Shown piece by piece: positions 29,200 through 42,728 of a stretch of DNA of 64,000 nucleotides. This stretch comes from Bugula neritina (lineage: Eukaryota; Bryozoa; Gymnolaemata; Cheilostomatida; Bugulidae), in contig OZ037767.1 of assembly GCA_964035545.1 (NCBI GenBank), positions 14,224,801 through 14,288,800 of the forward strand. The letters run 5' to 3'. A program made the position numbers and the translations under genes. The notes beneath the pieces were generated by a model. It ran no database searches, was not told the origin of the DNA, and saw only the letters and a list, made by a program, of their open reading frames with translations. Position 1 is the first letter of the stretch; the number at the start of each line of letters is the position of its first letter.

Positions 29200-30475
29200 T
29201 ACAAACTAAACTATACCCAAGAACTAAGTATATTTTATATATCTAATCTAATATCTCGCGCAATAAATACTCAGCTACAGGATTTTATGCAGCAATATAC
29301 TACCACATGCTTCATTATATTTCATATGGCAACACTATCAGTGCAGTAAACCCGGAAAGGGTCAGCATTTTGTACTATTGCATGTATTATAGTTATTGTA
29401 TGCAGTAACACTTATAATATGATATACGTATAATAGGAAGATATTAGAGCAACCTACAAGCAATGGGGATACCCATCAAATAATTCATAAGCTAAACACT
29501 TACTAAGATAGAGTGTTGTGTGAAATATTAATAATTATATTATATGCCATCACATATGTTACTACATATAATTTTAGTCCAGTATAATAAAGCGGAAGTA
29601 GACTATAAAATATCTTTGAGTAACAAATTGTATTTAGTGCCAACTTTTCTATTAAATACAGACAATAATATGCTTAAATAATCAACTTCTTAACTTGCCC
29701 AGGATTTTGCTGTTAAAATGAAAGTTATAAACTATAGTGTATATAAAAAGTCCAACTGAGTTAGATTGAGTAGTATCATTAGTTGATCTTAGTAGGAATT
29801 TTGACATAGATTGTAATACAAAGTTAACAAAATATACAGTAAATTTTTTCCTTTTGCCAATCAGAGAGGTAAACATCTGTACAATAATTATATATAATCT
29901 AACACACATTTGGTATGACTCTACAACTAGCATGGCTACAGGTAAAGTAGATAAAGGAATGCAGCTGCATGCAGAAAAATATAGGTCAAGTAAAACAGGT
30001 TAAAATTCCCAGAACTCAGTTTTATAAATGGACCAGATCTACATGAACTCAATTAATTGTTTAGTTCATGTCCATCTTGATTCAATTTTATAAATGGACC
30101 AGCTCTACATGTAATCAATTACTTTTTTAGTTCAGGTTCATCTTGATTCAATTTATTAAGTGGTCTAGCTCTATATGGGCTGAATATGTCCAGCACTGCA
30201 AGACAGCTGCAGATGTTTTAGTTTAAGATGTAGGAAATTTTTCTTTAGTTAACAAACTATGTAGAAGTTACTATATATATACCTCATTACTAATCATACA
30301 GTCTTTATAAAATGTATGTCCTGCTGTTATGATATATACTCTGTATGTATAATAAATATAAAAAGACAGAATACATGTGGACATTCAATAGAATACAATA
30401 TGTTGAGCCCTAAATATAACACTGCAGGAGAGTTAGATAATTTATTATATGTGGTATATAATATATAATATAATA
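29200..30475. other. Non-coding flank of the deaminase gene
   Basis: AT-rich, no exon-like frames. Matches 52360-53300 in copy B and in part 61600-62300, including the block around cagtaaattttttccttttg / ccaatcagagaggtaaac. Confidence 0.6.
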
Positions 30476-31110
30476 CAATATAATATAGTAAAATGTTTGT
30501 TGTATACATTTAGTGCCTGGCACAGTTTAGCATTGTTTATTTAGCTATTAGAACTTTTATGCAATCAATTTACTATTTTGATGGTGCATTGATTTCAATT
30601 GTTCTCCTATACATTTCTATATAAACAGAGTGAATGTAAAATAATAGTAAAATGTTGCAGACTTGCATACATTACGTGCTTGACAGAGTTTAGCGTCGTT
30701 TATTTAGCTCAGAACTTTCATACAATCAATTTTTCTGTTGCAGGTTTATTGATTTCTATTGATCTCCAATACATTTCTATTTTGTAAAACAATAGTAAGA
30801 TAATTGTAGAGTTTTACACATATTGCCTCTGACAGCATTTAGCGTTGTTTTTTAGCTTGAAACTTTCATGCAATCAATGTACTCTTTTTCTGTATATTGA
30901 TTTAGATTGATATCCAATACATTCACATGAAAGGGAGTTAGCAAGATATGTAATTGTATAGTTTTACACATATTGTATACTTGACAGCAACTAATTAGCG
31001 CTGTTTATTTAGTTTAGAGCTTTCATGCAATCAATATACTTACTCTATGGCTGCATATTTATTATAGTTAATCTCCAATACAGAGATTAGCACTAAAGGT
31101 ACATGCAGTA
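30475..31110. repeat. Tandem repeat of about 150-165 bp upstream of deaminase genes
   Basis: At least four diverged units, each with gcgttgtttatttagc, aactttcatgcaatcaat and a tattgatttcaattgatctc-like segment; the tttagc words fall near 30523, 30687, 30836 and 30986. Related units occur at 53740-54025, 54930-55320, 59990-60290, 62690-62960 and 63860-64000. Confidence 0.8.
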
Positions 31111-32325
31111 GACATTAAAAGACTTTCTTCTCTACTAAGTTTACCAAGATAATATTTTATGAACTCAAGTCATTTAAATGCTGTACATATTCTACTTGAA
31201 GTATAACTGAGCCATAGTTAGCCAACTTGTGGTGATTTGCCATATGCAGAATATTCCGTGAATCGTTTTGATACAACGTATTTGTGGAGAATAAACAAGC
31301 CTTGTATTTGTATGTGAAAACAGTAGAAAGTTTATATCTAAAAGTTATGATTCCACACAAAGCATATTAAATTTACTATCATGTGCATAGCTTATTATCA
31401 ATTATTATTAATACCTTGAGTGATATATTTATTGCTATTTTAGTATTTATCTGTAGTATACATAATAAAAATAACATATAATGGTAATATGATATACTAA
31501 TAACTAACTGGTCGCCATGGAAACTATTTGGATGGCTTTCATCCTTGCTCTGCTGTATTCAGCAACCAAACCCACAGTACAGCTATGGCTGAGCAACATG
31601 CTCAAACTAGTACAACTAGTATGCTCTCCTCATAATATTAAATTTTAAAGTGTATCTGTAAAACAATATTTGTGAAAAAAATTCTAAAGCAAGAATTTAA
31701 AATCTGCAAACAACATTCATCTTTTATTTTTATTTATAGGAATTTTATCTAAAGTTCTGTCTAGTAATTATCAAGTTAATGTTAATGTGTCAAGAGTGCC
31801 ATGCACCATGAAACATGTTCACAGTATTCCACTATCTGCATACTATAACCCTTGCTGAGTGATATCTAATTATTCTCTATGCACTAGTGAAGTACTTGGC
31901 CTACATTATTATAGTAGAGAGTTTAAAGGTTGATATATAATAAGACTGTTTATTGCTTGTCAGATATCACACAATAAGAACACTGTCATACCAACAATAA
32001 TATGATTATCTTGTCTTATAATAAATAGACTAATCTGATGTGTAATTCTAGTAAAATTCTTGAAGAAAAAGTACCATCATAAACACAACAGTCTACAAAA
32101 ATATTTAATTCTGAAAGTATCAGAAATGGTAGGAATGTGTTATAGGGACATTATATAATAATGTAAAGAGATTTAGCACAGGAAATTAAAAGTGCTGAAT
32201 GAAGTAGGAATGCTAAGTTGACCTAGATATATAGACAATGTATACATTATGCTAGCTCAAACACATAGTATATGCGGTTACTTTGACCTATATAGAATGG
32301 GTATTTGGGTCACATTGACCTAGAT

Positions 32326-34018
32326 TCAATAGTCTGTGGGTGGACTGAGAAGAGTTCGTACAACTTCTGCATATCTGATCTGACTTCCTGTTTGACCAGA
32401 TCCCCTGAGAACTGCTTCCACTGAAATAAATAAGTTAAATTGACTCGTGGAAAGATTGATCTACTACGAACTATATAGAGGGGGAAGGGCGGAGGTGGTG
32501 TTTAACATCCTTATATTGTGTAGAATGCAAAAATAAATGAGATGAAAGCCTCTTAAATTGGTTTATAAAATATGTTATGCTAAAAAATTATATTGGCAAT
32601 ATTTTCTCTATATATTATCCAGAAAGAATGTTGACTGAAAAATATTTGTACATTGAATTATTTTATTCAGTGTTATTTATATTTAGCATTGACAAAACGT
32701 GTGCAACTACATAAATTATGAGGCATGGAGTTTAAATATACTTATGGGAGTACACACAAGTGAAGAAACCATAAATATAACCTGGGAAACAATAAATAGC
32801 TTCACTTTTGAATATCAGTTACTTAAATATATTGCTTTTTCTAAAAAGTTCATTACTTGAGTCTAGCTTAAAGCTGGGCATAAATTTTAGCCTTTCGTAT
32901 GTAAATAAAATAACTAAAAGCTTAATAAAATAACTATTGAAACAAACAGAATTTCAAATCAGATTCGAAAGATTTTCAAAGTATAAAATGCATGCTAGCT
33001 AGGGCATGACAGCTGTAATGATGTAAAGCAGTGTTTGGAGTTGTCTTCCATTAGCAAAAAGAGAATGGGCTGACAACTTCTTTGCTATGAGTAACACTCA
33101 CCCATTCTAGTGTTGACCTTTTCACCCGAGTTACACATAATAGCCTTGAAGTCAGCTGCCGATATTAAACCATTTTTCTTTCTATCCTGAGCAGCAATGC
33201 CGGCCATGATTTCGCTCTCCCAGTCCTCGGCCCGGGAATGATCACAGAGGAACTGATCGAATGAAATCCCATTGGCTGCACAACACGAGTCAACAGTTAT
33301 AAATATCAATCAATTCACATGAGAAAATAGTAATATGTTAGCAAGTTGTCTTCTCTCTTAGAATTTCACGGCTGAGTGCTTCCAGTCCCTTCACTAATGT
33401 GTTATGAAATTCCAAACCAATATTTAAATAAAACATTCTTTTCTTATTCTCATCTTTCAACTTGTTACAACAAGTCATGCATTGTACTTTTGATTAAATG
33501 TTTAAAATAAACTATATTATTTACACCACTTCAAGTGATATAGAGCAGGTGAATAGAATGAATGGTCAATATAAGAGAGTTCAGGCTATAGCAAAGTATT
33601 TAAGCTATTTAAAATCTATGAGGAACTCAAATTCTTTAGCAATTCAGATTATCATAGAAATGGAACTTAGTTTTCCCAAATTGACTGTTTTCAGAAATTT
33701 CAACTACAAAATTGAGTAAATTATTAGAATACACAATACATGAACCGTATTTAAATGAAGAGTAAAAACATATAAACTATTCCGATAATTGAGAAAAAAT
33801 ATTGAAGAGAATTTATTAAGAAAAAGAGTAAGCAGACACCTACTTGCAAAGAAAAGATAACTTCTAATTATTCACTTGATTTATATTTGTACTAGTATTT
33901 AACAGATTCTTCTATAGTAGGACTGAATCCTAGAGACCTCATTGTGAATCTCAATGACTTCTCATTCACAATGTAGTGACTCACATTGTTCATTTCAAAG
34001 CACTCCTTGAACTCTGAA
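32326..34018 (-). CDS. Calmodulin-like EF-hand protein, 3' part
   Basis: Minus-strand exons recognised by EF-hand similarity: 33904-34018 (SEFKECFEMNN...FTMRSLGFSP, matching the first EF-hand region of calmodulin, EFKEAF...VMRSLG), a possible 19-nt microexon 33370-33388 (GLEALS) that would repair the phase, 33102-33275 (NGISFDQFL...ISAADFKAIMCNSGEKV, second and third EF regions) and 32326-32420 (IRYAEVVRTLLSPPTDY, stop TGA). The calcium loops have lost most acidic ligands (MNNVSHYIVNEKS, QDRKKNGLISAAD), so calcium binding is doubtful, as in divergent calmodulin-like proteins such as CALML4. The start codon was not found. A 4.1 kb transposon sits 13 bp upstream of the first recognised exon and may have damaged its acceptor, so this may be a pseudogene. 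Confidence 0.6.
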
Positions 34019-35215
34019 CTATACAAAATATGGGTCATTCCACGCCAACTCAACAAGGCCAAAACCGACCTATCTCAGATTTTTTTGAAATTTTAGTATG
34101 GTATTCCAGAACATGTCAAATAAAAAAATATGAAATATTAGCCCTTAATTCCTAATAGTTTTGTAGTTATGGCACTTTATGTGAGCAAAGGTTGGTAAAA
34201 AATCGGTACTTTTTTCATGGGTTTCGGTACCGAAGGTCAACTTCATGGGTTTATATCTCGGAGACGATTCAAGACAAACCTTTCATACTTTTATGGATGA
34301 TAGTTCTACATGATTTTATTCGAATTAAAAAATCAAATCTGCCATAAATGTTAGGAAAAATTTTCTGTTGCATTACGTTTTTAGGCCAAAAATATAGCAA
34401 TTTCTCAAAATTTTCAATTTTCAGGCACTTAAAACTCACCTTTTACAAATAGCTATGATCTTGATATTTTCAGCACCTAACAACTATATTATATATATCA
34501 CATTAAAAAAGTTTCAGCCTTTTGCTGGCATAAGTTTCATCACAATTTCGTGTTGAAATCCTAAATTTTTTAAATTATGCGCTATTTCATGAGGAGAAAA
34601 CTCAATGTGGGTATAAATGAATTTTTTTAAAAATGGTTTCACTTTAAAGACGGTGGTATATATTATGCTATATTAAAAACTGAACGTTTGTATATTGTTC
34701 CTTCATGGAAAAATTTTGGATTAAATTGACGCATTTTTTTCAATTTTCGCTTATATTTAAACTACAATTTATACAGTTACTGAAACGTGCAAAAAGTCAT
34801 AAAAAATACCAAAATTGTTTACATATTATCTGCAATCATTTTCATAACATTTAAATTTAATTTGGGTATCATCAATCGTTATACTTCATAAGATTGATTG
34901 AACTGGGTTCATTTTAAAAAAAACCGATAAACTGTTAGAATTTAAAAGCACAATAGATTTAAATCTAGTTAATAGAAAAAGAACATTATTACAATTGTCA
35001 CTTGTGGGTTTATATGTATAAAAAAATTTATTTCTCAAAGAATCAATGAATGCATATTGTTTTCTCCTGAGTAAATATTTGACTAAATTAATGTATTTTA
35101 TGATAGGTTCCATGCTTTCAGTATAATTCTCATTATTCTCTGCCCTTCCATTTGCACCCCCCTCACTTGCTCCCCATGCACCACTCCTCATGCATGTATA
35201 TACATACATATACAC

Positions 35216-35601
35216 ATGTCTATAGACCTAAATATGTAAATAGCAATATTTATGTAAGATTTTCTGGTTTATCAGGAAATTGAGGATTTTTTTGTCTAAT
35301 TTACTTTATACATAGTTGAAGAAACAATTGCTAAAGCCCGCATTTCTCTTTCACTCTACTCTTCACTCACTCACCCACACCCTCAGCCACCCATCATCTC
35401 TTACCTTCTCCCTGTAAAAAGCCACACGCACGCACGCAGGCATGCACGCACACTGCAAGAAACCTGCTCTCTCAGTTTAGCTGGCTTGCTAATAATAAAA
35501 TACATTTTGTCAGTATGCTTTGTGAAGGTATCTCTACTTGATAAATTTACAGGTTGGAGCGGGGTGGTGATTGTTTGGTAAAGGAATAGGCCTATATATA
35601 T

Positions 35602-35654
<53 letters not shown>

Positions 35655-35661
35655 CACACAG

Positions 35662-35711
<50 letters not shown>

Positions 35712-36097
35712 ATATATATAGGCCTATTCCTTTACCAAACAATCACCACCCCGCTCCAACCTGTAAATTTATCAAGTAGAGATACCTTCACAAAGCATAC
35801 TGACAAAATGTATTTTATTATTAGCAAGCCAGCTAAACTGAGAGAGCAGGTTTCTTGCAGTGTGCGTGCATGCCTGCGTGCGTGCGTGTGGCTTTTTACA
35901 GGGAGAAGGTAAGAGATGATGGGTGGCTGAGGGTGTGGGTGAGTGAGTGAAGAGTAGAGTGAAAGAGAAATGCGGGCTTTAGCAATTGTTTCTTCAACTA
36001 TGTATAAAGTAAATTAGACAAAAAAATCCTCAATTTCCTGATAAACCAGAAAATCTTACATAAATATTGCTATTTACATATTTAGGTCTATAGACAT
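35216..36097. mobile_element. Nested 882-bp near-perfect palindrome (foldback-type element)
   Basis: Starts atgtctatagacctaaatat and ends with its reverse complement. Arms of about 390-400 bp match almost without change, including the pyrimidine-rich stretch 35340-35400 and its complement at 35935-35995, and meet in a (TA)n centre at about 35600-35710. The arms are far more alike than those of the host transposon, so the insertion is younger. No transposase frame. Confidence 0.85.
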
Positions 36098-36199
36098 AGA
36101 ATGCTATAGCCTGAATTTTTTTGGTTTCGAAGGACTATTTGTTATAATGCGGTGCAGTGGTTTCTCTGGTAAAATTCCTAACCTGCCATAAATCCCTTT

Positions 36200-37142
36200 G
36201 TGGCATATCCTGTCGAAGATTGGGAGATTAAACCTAATTACTGCATGTGTATAATAAGTGACTGTTTGCAACATGACACATGTTCCTATCAGCATGTTTT
36301 AGAAAACAGTCGTGAATCTTGTGAAGAAAATGTCTCCCACTTGAAGAAAATTTATTATTTCTCTGACGGAGCAGCTAGCTGCCCAATATAAGAATTTAAA
36401 AAAAATTGCAAATTTCGTGTCTCGTGAAGATGATTTTAGATTTCATGCTTAGTGGAACTCTTTTTCAACCAGTCATGACATAAATGCCTGTGATGGTGTA
36501 GGTGGACCGATTAAAAGAAAAGCTGCTAAAGCAGATTTGCAAGCAGTAACTCCCAGACATTTGTTAAATCCCCAAGACTTGTTTTAGTGGGACTCATCCC
36601 ACATATAGAAAATATGACTTTTTTTCTCTATCACTAATCATTCCCGTCTCAAAATATGCTCGCTTCTCACTTGCAAAGACCGTGCCCGGTACCTGTGAAT
36701 ATCATTGTTTTACCCTTACAGTTAGCAAAGAACTGACTGCCAAGAAAATGTCAGCAAATGATACAACAATACAAACTGCTGTTTTCATCTAAGGTGAACT
36801 TTATGTAAACATGGTAAAATTTGTTGCCCAAGAGTAGAACATTTTAACAGATGCACATATGATGAGAACTGGTGAGTAGGTTGTGTCCTAACCAAATTTT
36901 GGGAAGAAAGTGATCTACTCATTAAATTTATGCACTTCTATGGACATACCCACTCATTTCACTGGCCTTCCCTGAAGGATAAAGGCTGGGCACCAAAACA
37001 ATGTGTAATCTGTTATGTTAAGACACCGATTACATTCAATGGAAAGAAGCACTACCTACAGGCATATGATGCAACTGATGCAACCTTCCTCTCATGGATA
37101 TTATTCAGGCTTTATGTAAAAATTTTGTGCAAACTTTCATAA
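36200..37142 (+). pseudogene. Decayed transposase-like fragment
   Basis: Pieces in more than one frame with internal stops: YYFSDGAASCPI, then a stop, then THE block around TSHDINACDGVGGPIKRKAA, and later WAPKQCVICYVKTPITFNGK. The order SDG-A-A ... TSH-x4-CDG-x-GG-x-x-KR recalls uncharacterised transposase-like proteins common in invertebrate genomes, the aspartate in SDGAA possibly being catalytic. Assignment to a named superfamily is not made. Confidence 0.5.
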
Positions 37143-38149
37143 ATATGCCATTCAATTATAAATGATAATTATAAAATTTTTCTTTTCTCATTTATTAGAT
37201 TTAAATCCATTGTGCTTTTAAATTCTAACAGTTTATCGGTTTTAACTAAAATGAACCCAGTTTAATCAATTTTATGAAGCATAAAGATTACTGATATCCA
37301 AATAAAATTCAAATGTTATGAAAATGATTGCAGATAATATGTAAACAATTTTGGTATTTTTTATGACTTTTTGCATGTTTAGTAACTGTATAGAGTGTAG
37401 TTTTAAATATAAGCGAAAATCGAAAAAAATGCGTCAATTTAATCCAAAATCTTTTCATGAAGGAACAATATACAAACGTTCAGTTTTTAATTTAACATAA
37501 TATATACCAACATCTTTAAAATGAAACCATTTTTAAAAAAATTCATTTATACCCACATTGAGTTTTCTCCTCATGAAATAGCGCATAATTTCCAAATCTT
37601 TAGATTTCAACACGAAATTGTGATGAAACTTATGCCAGCAAAAGGCTGAAACTTTTTTAATGTAATATATATAATATAGTTGTTAGGTGCTGAAAATATC
37701 AAAATCATAGCTATTTGTAAAAGGTGAGTTTTAAGTGCCTGAAAATTGAAAATTTTGAAAAATCGCCAAATTTTTGGCCTAAAAACGTAATGCAACAGAA
37801 AATTTTTCTCAACATTTATGGCAGATTTGATGCTTTAATTCGAATAAAATCATGTAGAACTATCATCCATAAAAGTATGAAAGGTTTGTCTTGAATCGTC
37901 TCCGAGATATAAACCCATGAAGTTGACCTTCGGTACCGAAACCCATGAAAAAAGTACCGATTTTTTACCAACCTTTGCTCACAAAAAGTGCCATAACTAC
38001 AAAACTATTAGGAATTAAGGGCTAATATTTGATATTTTTTCAATTGACATATTTTGGAATACCATACTAAAATTTCAAAAAAATCTGAGACGGGTCAGTG
38101 AAAATCCTCAAAAACCTTGTTGAGTTGGCGTGGAATGACCCATATAACA

Positions 38150-38320
38150 ACGAGTAGACAACTACAATAAAATACAGGCAAGGGTAGACAACTACAATGA
38201 GTTGCAAGCAGTTATGAAGAGTAGACAATTACAATAAAGTGCAAGCAGCTATAAAGGGGAGACAACTACAATAAATTGCAGGCAGCTATAAAATGGTAGA
38301 CAACTACAATAAATTGCGGC
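38150..38320. repeat. Tandem repeat, unit about 40 bp
   Basis: Four to five units of gacaactacaataaattgca followed by ggcagctataaaggg, directly beside the transposon's right end. No homologue is seen in copy A flanks. Confidence 0.75.
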
Positions 38321-38589
38321 AGATATCTAGTATAAACATGAATACTAAACTAATGAACTTTAATAAATCACTGATCCAAACTGCAAAGCAATATTTTTCT
38401 AAATTTGGGTTATAGCCTGGAAATGTAATTGTGCTCGAGAGATTCAGAAAGAAAAATTCATCAGCTTTACTTTCAAATCTAGAATGCATTTCCATAATAA
38501 CTGAAAAAGCAATTTAATGCACTTCGGAATAAAGCACGAGTATTAGAATTATTATAATTAATAATATATCATTATCCTATAATATAATT

Positions 38590-40294
38590 TATAAAGTTGT
38601 GAGTGGGCGTGTCTTTACAAACAAGCCTTACGTGATTGGTAATGGGCGTGTCATCAGTGCAGGTCATGTGACTAGTGACATCATTATATATTATGTGATA
38701 TAGAGATGGTATCATTTGTTTTGAATCTTCACCATTCGTAGCCTAAACAGCTTTTTTGAAAATCTAGAAACAATATTTTTTATCAAAATTACATTTCAGT
38801 TATCCAAAACAAAAAATCCTGGGAGAAAAATATTACACTGGTACAGGTCATGCCAAAGATGGAAATAAAAAAATTATATTTTTTAGCTTAGAATGTTTTA
38901 TAACTTGTCCTAGGCTTGAAACTTTTAGCAAATGACAAAATCAATTTTAGCAATTTTATGACAAAATCAATTTAATAAACTCAACTAATGCATTAAAAGT
39001 AAACACAGCAATTGAACTATAAGATGTCACACAGCATAGACTTGCAGAGTATAACTTTAATCACAAGTATTTGAAAGTTAGATAAAATAAGTGAGCATCG
39101 AGAAGATAATTCCTAGTTGTATAAAATAAACTGTCACACTGAACATAGCTATGAACACAGGAGAGGAATGTGGTACTCACAGACTGAATGTGTGTTATGG
39201 CAGCGTGACAACTACGGCAGCAGATATTAGACAAGTAGGCACACTGACAGTCTACAGGGTACTTGCTAGCCTCAGCTACATCCTCTTCCAGACCCGACTT
39301 CGAGTCTACATTAATATACAACGTAGTTAATGCTAGCTGACAGGAATTTAGGCTACACAGAATCCACATTACTAAACTAACCACGTGACAGCCCTTTTAT
39401 ATCAGAGGTTTTCATAGGAACAGTGGCTATACACTTGCGTAAGTTTTTTATATCAAAATTATAGTATAACAATAAAATATAACATAACAATATAACACAA
39501 TAGTATAATATAATAATAGATTGTAACAAAATATTATAATATGACAGACTCTTTTAGTTGATGATCAAATAAATAACTTACAAATATTAACAAATACTTC
39601 CATCTTGATAGCAAAGGCAGCACATATCTGGCAGTTGTCAGCGTCAAGTTCCCCACAATCACACACCTCGTCAGCAAACACTAGAACATCCTCCTGACTA
39701 GCATCTGCCGGCTGGGCACTTGCTTTGCTATATATCTCTGTGTCGGAGAGGGCCAAACGCTTCCCAAACAATCTACAGCCATTTGAGAGAACTGGTTATA
39801 GGTTAAATATCCACTTCTTTTATACAGTAATAAACAATGATGTATATCACCATTACCTCGAGAATTTACACAGTTATGATGAGAAACACTCATATAATCT
39901 TAGCTCTCTACAGACTGTTTAAAAGTTGTATGCTTAAACATTTTTGCTTTAATTAAATGTTCATTCGATTCTGTGGTATTATAAAATTATTAGTAATTAT
40001 AGCACAGTATTCTTAATTGCTGCAAGACACAGCCTAATCACTGAGCTAATTTGAAAGTTAAAACTTAGAATTTATTTACAGAAATGTTCACAGGTATATG
40101 TATTGCAGCTGCTTATAATTTGATAAGTGGAGAAAATGTGTACAGCACTTTCACCTGTGTATTTTCCTAGCAATCTTTGCACATACATCACAGTTACTTG
40201 GGGAAATCACTGAACATTCACAGATAGATATTTTGTGTTTCTTTCCTAACTTTGTAGAATGTTGACTGCTAATAGATCGTTTCACACCTTTCAT
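38590..40294 (-). pseudogene. Truncated copy of the exonuclease gene (5' half only)
   Basis: Counterparts of exons 1-4 lie at 40155-40294, 39857-39970, 39582-39795 and 39181-39332, all three CxC-x7-CxxC modules included. Similarity stops at about 38590, inside the linker exon, so no exonuclease domain follows. Defects: exon 2 meets TGA after three codons, the TATAG acceptor of exon 3 has become TATAA, and the linker exon carries TAG where copy A has TAC (GCTGTTTAG). The block is a dead remnant marking the left edge of duplication B. Confidence 0.85.
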
Positions 40295-42049
40295 TTCAAT
40301 TTCATTTCACTTTACTATCCTGCGTAGGCTAGTGTATACAAGAAACTATGAGGTTTAAATATGAATAAAACAAACAGTTACAAATACAAGCTTATGTTTG
40401 TATAATACTAAAAGCCATGATCATGATGACTAGCTTTCTACATAAAGTTACAAAGAGAATCACTTGTTAAACTATTATTAGTATTACAATATCTAAAACA
40501 AAAGTTGGAATTTTATATATAATTATAACTAGAGGTGAAACAGAACATGGCATAACTATAAGTATTACTGATTCTAAAGCTACATCAACACTATGTCTAG
40601 CTCTAAGTCTAGACTATAGTGAAACTGCATAATAATAAAATTGGAACCATGCAATCGACCAAGGCAGTTATAATAATAATTAATAATTATACACTGTGAG
40701 GCGTAATAATAATGCTAATCATAATGATAAGCAATATCATTACCAATATGAATATGAAATTGAATATCATAACCATTATGGTAATGGTGTTGACGATCGT
40801 AATCACTAATGATCATAATAATGATGAGAATCGATATTGTAATACTGAGTAATAGTAATTGATAATCACAATCTCAATACATCACATGTAATGCTCAATA
40901 AAATAATCAACTACATTTAATGATAATCTGAATTATAATTATCATGAAAAAAATAAATGTAAACAATAAAGTAAAAGTAGAATAAAAACGAAATGAAAAT
41001 CAAAATAGTTTTTACTAAATGAAAAGAGTGAAAGGAAAGTACCGATATTCAACTCTAGTATCTAATTCTAAAAGTAACTTTAACACTAACACTAACAGTA
41101 ACACTAATTCTAACGATAACACTAATACTAGTAATAGTAATACAGTGCTACTAACAGTAACTCTAACTCAGTAACTGTAAGTCAAAGTGTAAGACTAAGA
41201 GCAAGACTCATAAGAGTAAGTCAAAATGTAACCCCGAACTGTAGGACTTAGACTTACTGATGGTGATACTCATACTGATAGTCATAGTGATACTCTTACT
41301 CTTAGATCAATAATAATGATTATGATGTAATTACAGTACAATACAATACTAATTGTGCTTTATAGTAACGTAAGCTAGTTACTAACAAAGATAAACTGAA
41401 AGTACTTGTTATGTTGGTACTCTATCATTATCTATAATTCTGATTTTATCTATGGTTATTCACTATTCAGTATCAGTATGAGCATGAGTATTTCTACGAT
41501 CATCATCAGAGTTGGACGCACGTTATCAATACCTACAAAATCCATAACCATGAAGCTGCTATTTGTCTAAAAAAAACATCGGAGTCCAACTTGATCCGAT
41601 TGGAAATTGAAACGAGTGATTTCAGGAGCTTTTGCTAGGTCAACTGTCAACCGGACGATGGATTTTTGAATGCCAACAGCTCAATTTAATTCTTGGCTGT
41701 TACGTTTCCGCCGCAGTGCTATCAGCTGATAGTGATACAGCTACTCAAAATTACCATTGCCATTGGCATTGGTATTAGTGCATTACATTTGCTGAGTACA
41801 TTTGCCATGAATATTGAGCTTTTGCATCAAACGCAGTCAGTTTATGGTGATACTTTTTATAGTGTTTGATGCAGTTAACTGATTGATATGTGATATGTAT
41901 CACTGTCAGTATGAGTATCACTCTATCACTATCAGTATCAGTAACACGAACAACTTCAACTTGAACTACAACTCAGTCTGACTCTGAGTCTTGCATGTAT
42001 AATAATAATATTAATAATCAAAATGTATTGTTAATTAGTAACAGTAGTG

Positions 42050-42460
42050 AGTAGACTCAGTACTAGTCAGCAGTACTACTATTACTACTACTACTGCTGC
42101 TGCCGCCGCCCCTGCTAGTGCTACTACTAATACTCTAATAGCAGTAGCAGCAGTAGTAGTAGCAGTAGTAGTAGTACTAGTAGCGGTAGCAGTAGTAGTA
42201 GCACTAGCAGTAGTATTAGTACTAGCAGTAGTAATAGTACTACTAGTACTAGTAGTAGTAGTAATAGTACTACTAGTACTAGTAGTAGTACTACTACTAC
42301 TACTAGTACTAGTAGTAGCAGTAGTACTATTAGTACTAGTAGTAGTAGTAGTATTAGTACTACTACTAGTAGTAGTAGTAGTAATAGTACTAGTAGTAAT
42401 AGTAGTACTAGTAGTAGTAATAGTAGTACTAGTAGTAGTACTAGTAGTACTACTAATGGT
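42050..42460. repeat. Triplet array (agt/act)n, copy B
   Basis: Counterpart of 19368-19975, with irregular tactagtagtagtaatagta words and without the long regular 18-bp array. Confidence 0.85.
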
Positions 42461-42728
42461 AATAATGATTATGATAAAATTGATATTATGATTATATGAA
42501 TAATAATTTAAATAATTACAGTGATAGTATTATTATAATATTACTCACAGTAGTATAAATATTTAATTTTATATTAGTTATTAAAAAGTTATACTTACCA
42601 GTTCAGTAATTGATTTATTTTTCAATTAGCGAGTTGATGATTAGATAAGTAACCTCATTGCTTGTTGGATTAATTTTATTTTGTTTGGACTTGTTTTAGG
42701 TCAAAAGTTTATGAAGCTTGGTTGATAT

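Larger units (their letters stand above)
34032..38141. mobile_element. 4.1-kb DNA transposon remnant with terminal inverted repeats of about 0.9 kb
   Basis: The ends are gggtcattccacgccaactc and its reverse complement; homology between arms continues from 34032 to about 34965 and from about 37205 to 38141. The flanks read atat on both sides, compatible with a 4-bp target duplication (or TA-type). The interior holds a broken transposase-like frame (36200-37142) and a nested palindrome (35216-36097). It lies just before an exon of the EF-hand gene. Confidence 0.85.

Noticed and set aside
35401-35679. 92-codon frame with Tyr/Ile repeats
   Set aside because: Translation of the palindrome arm and its (TA)n centre.
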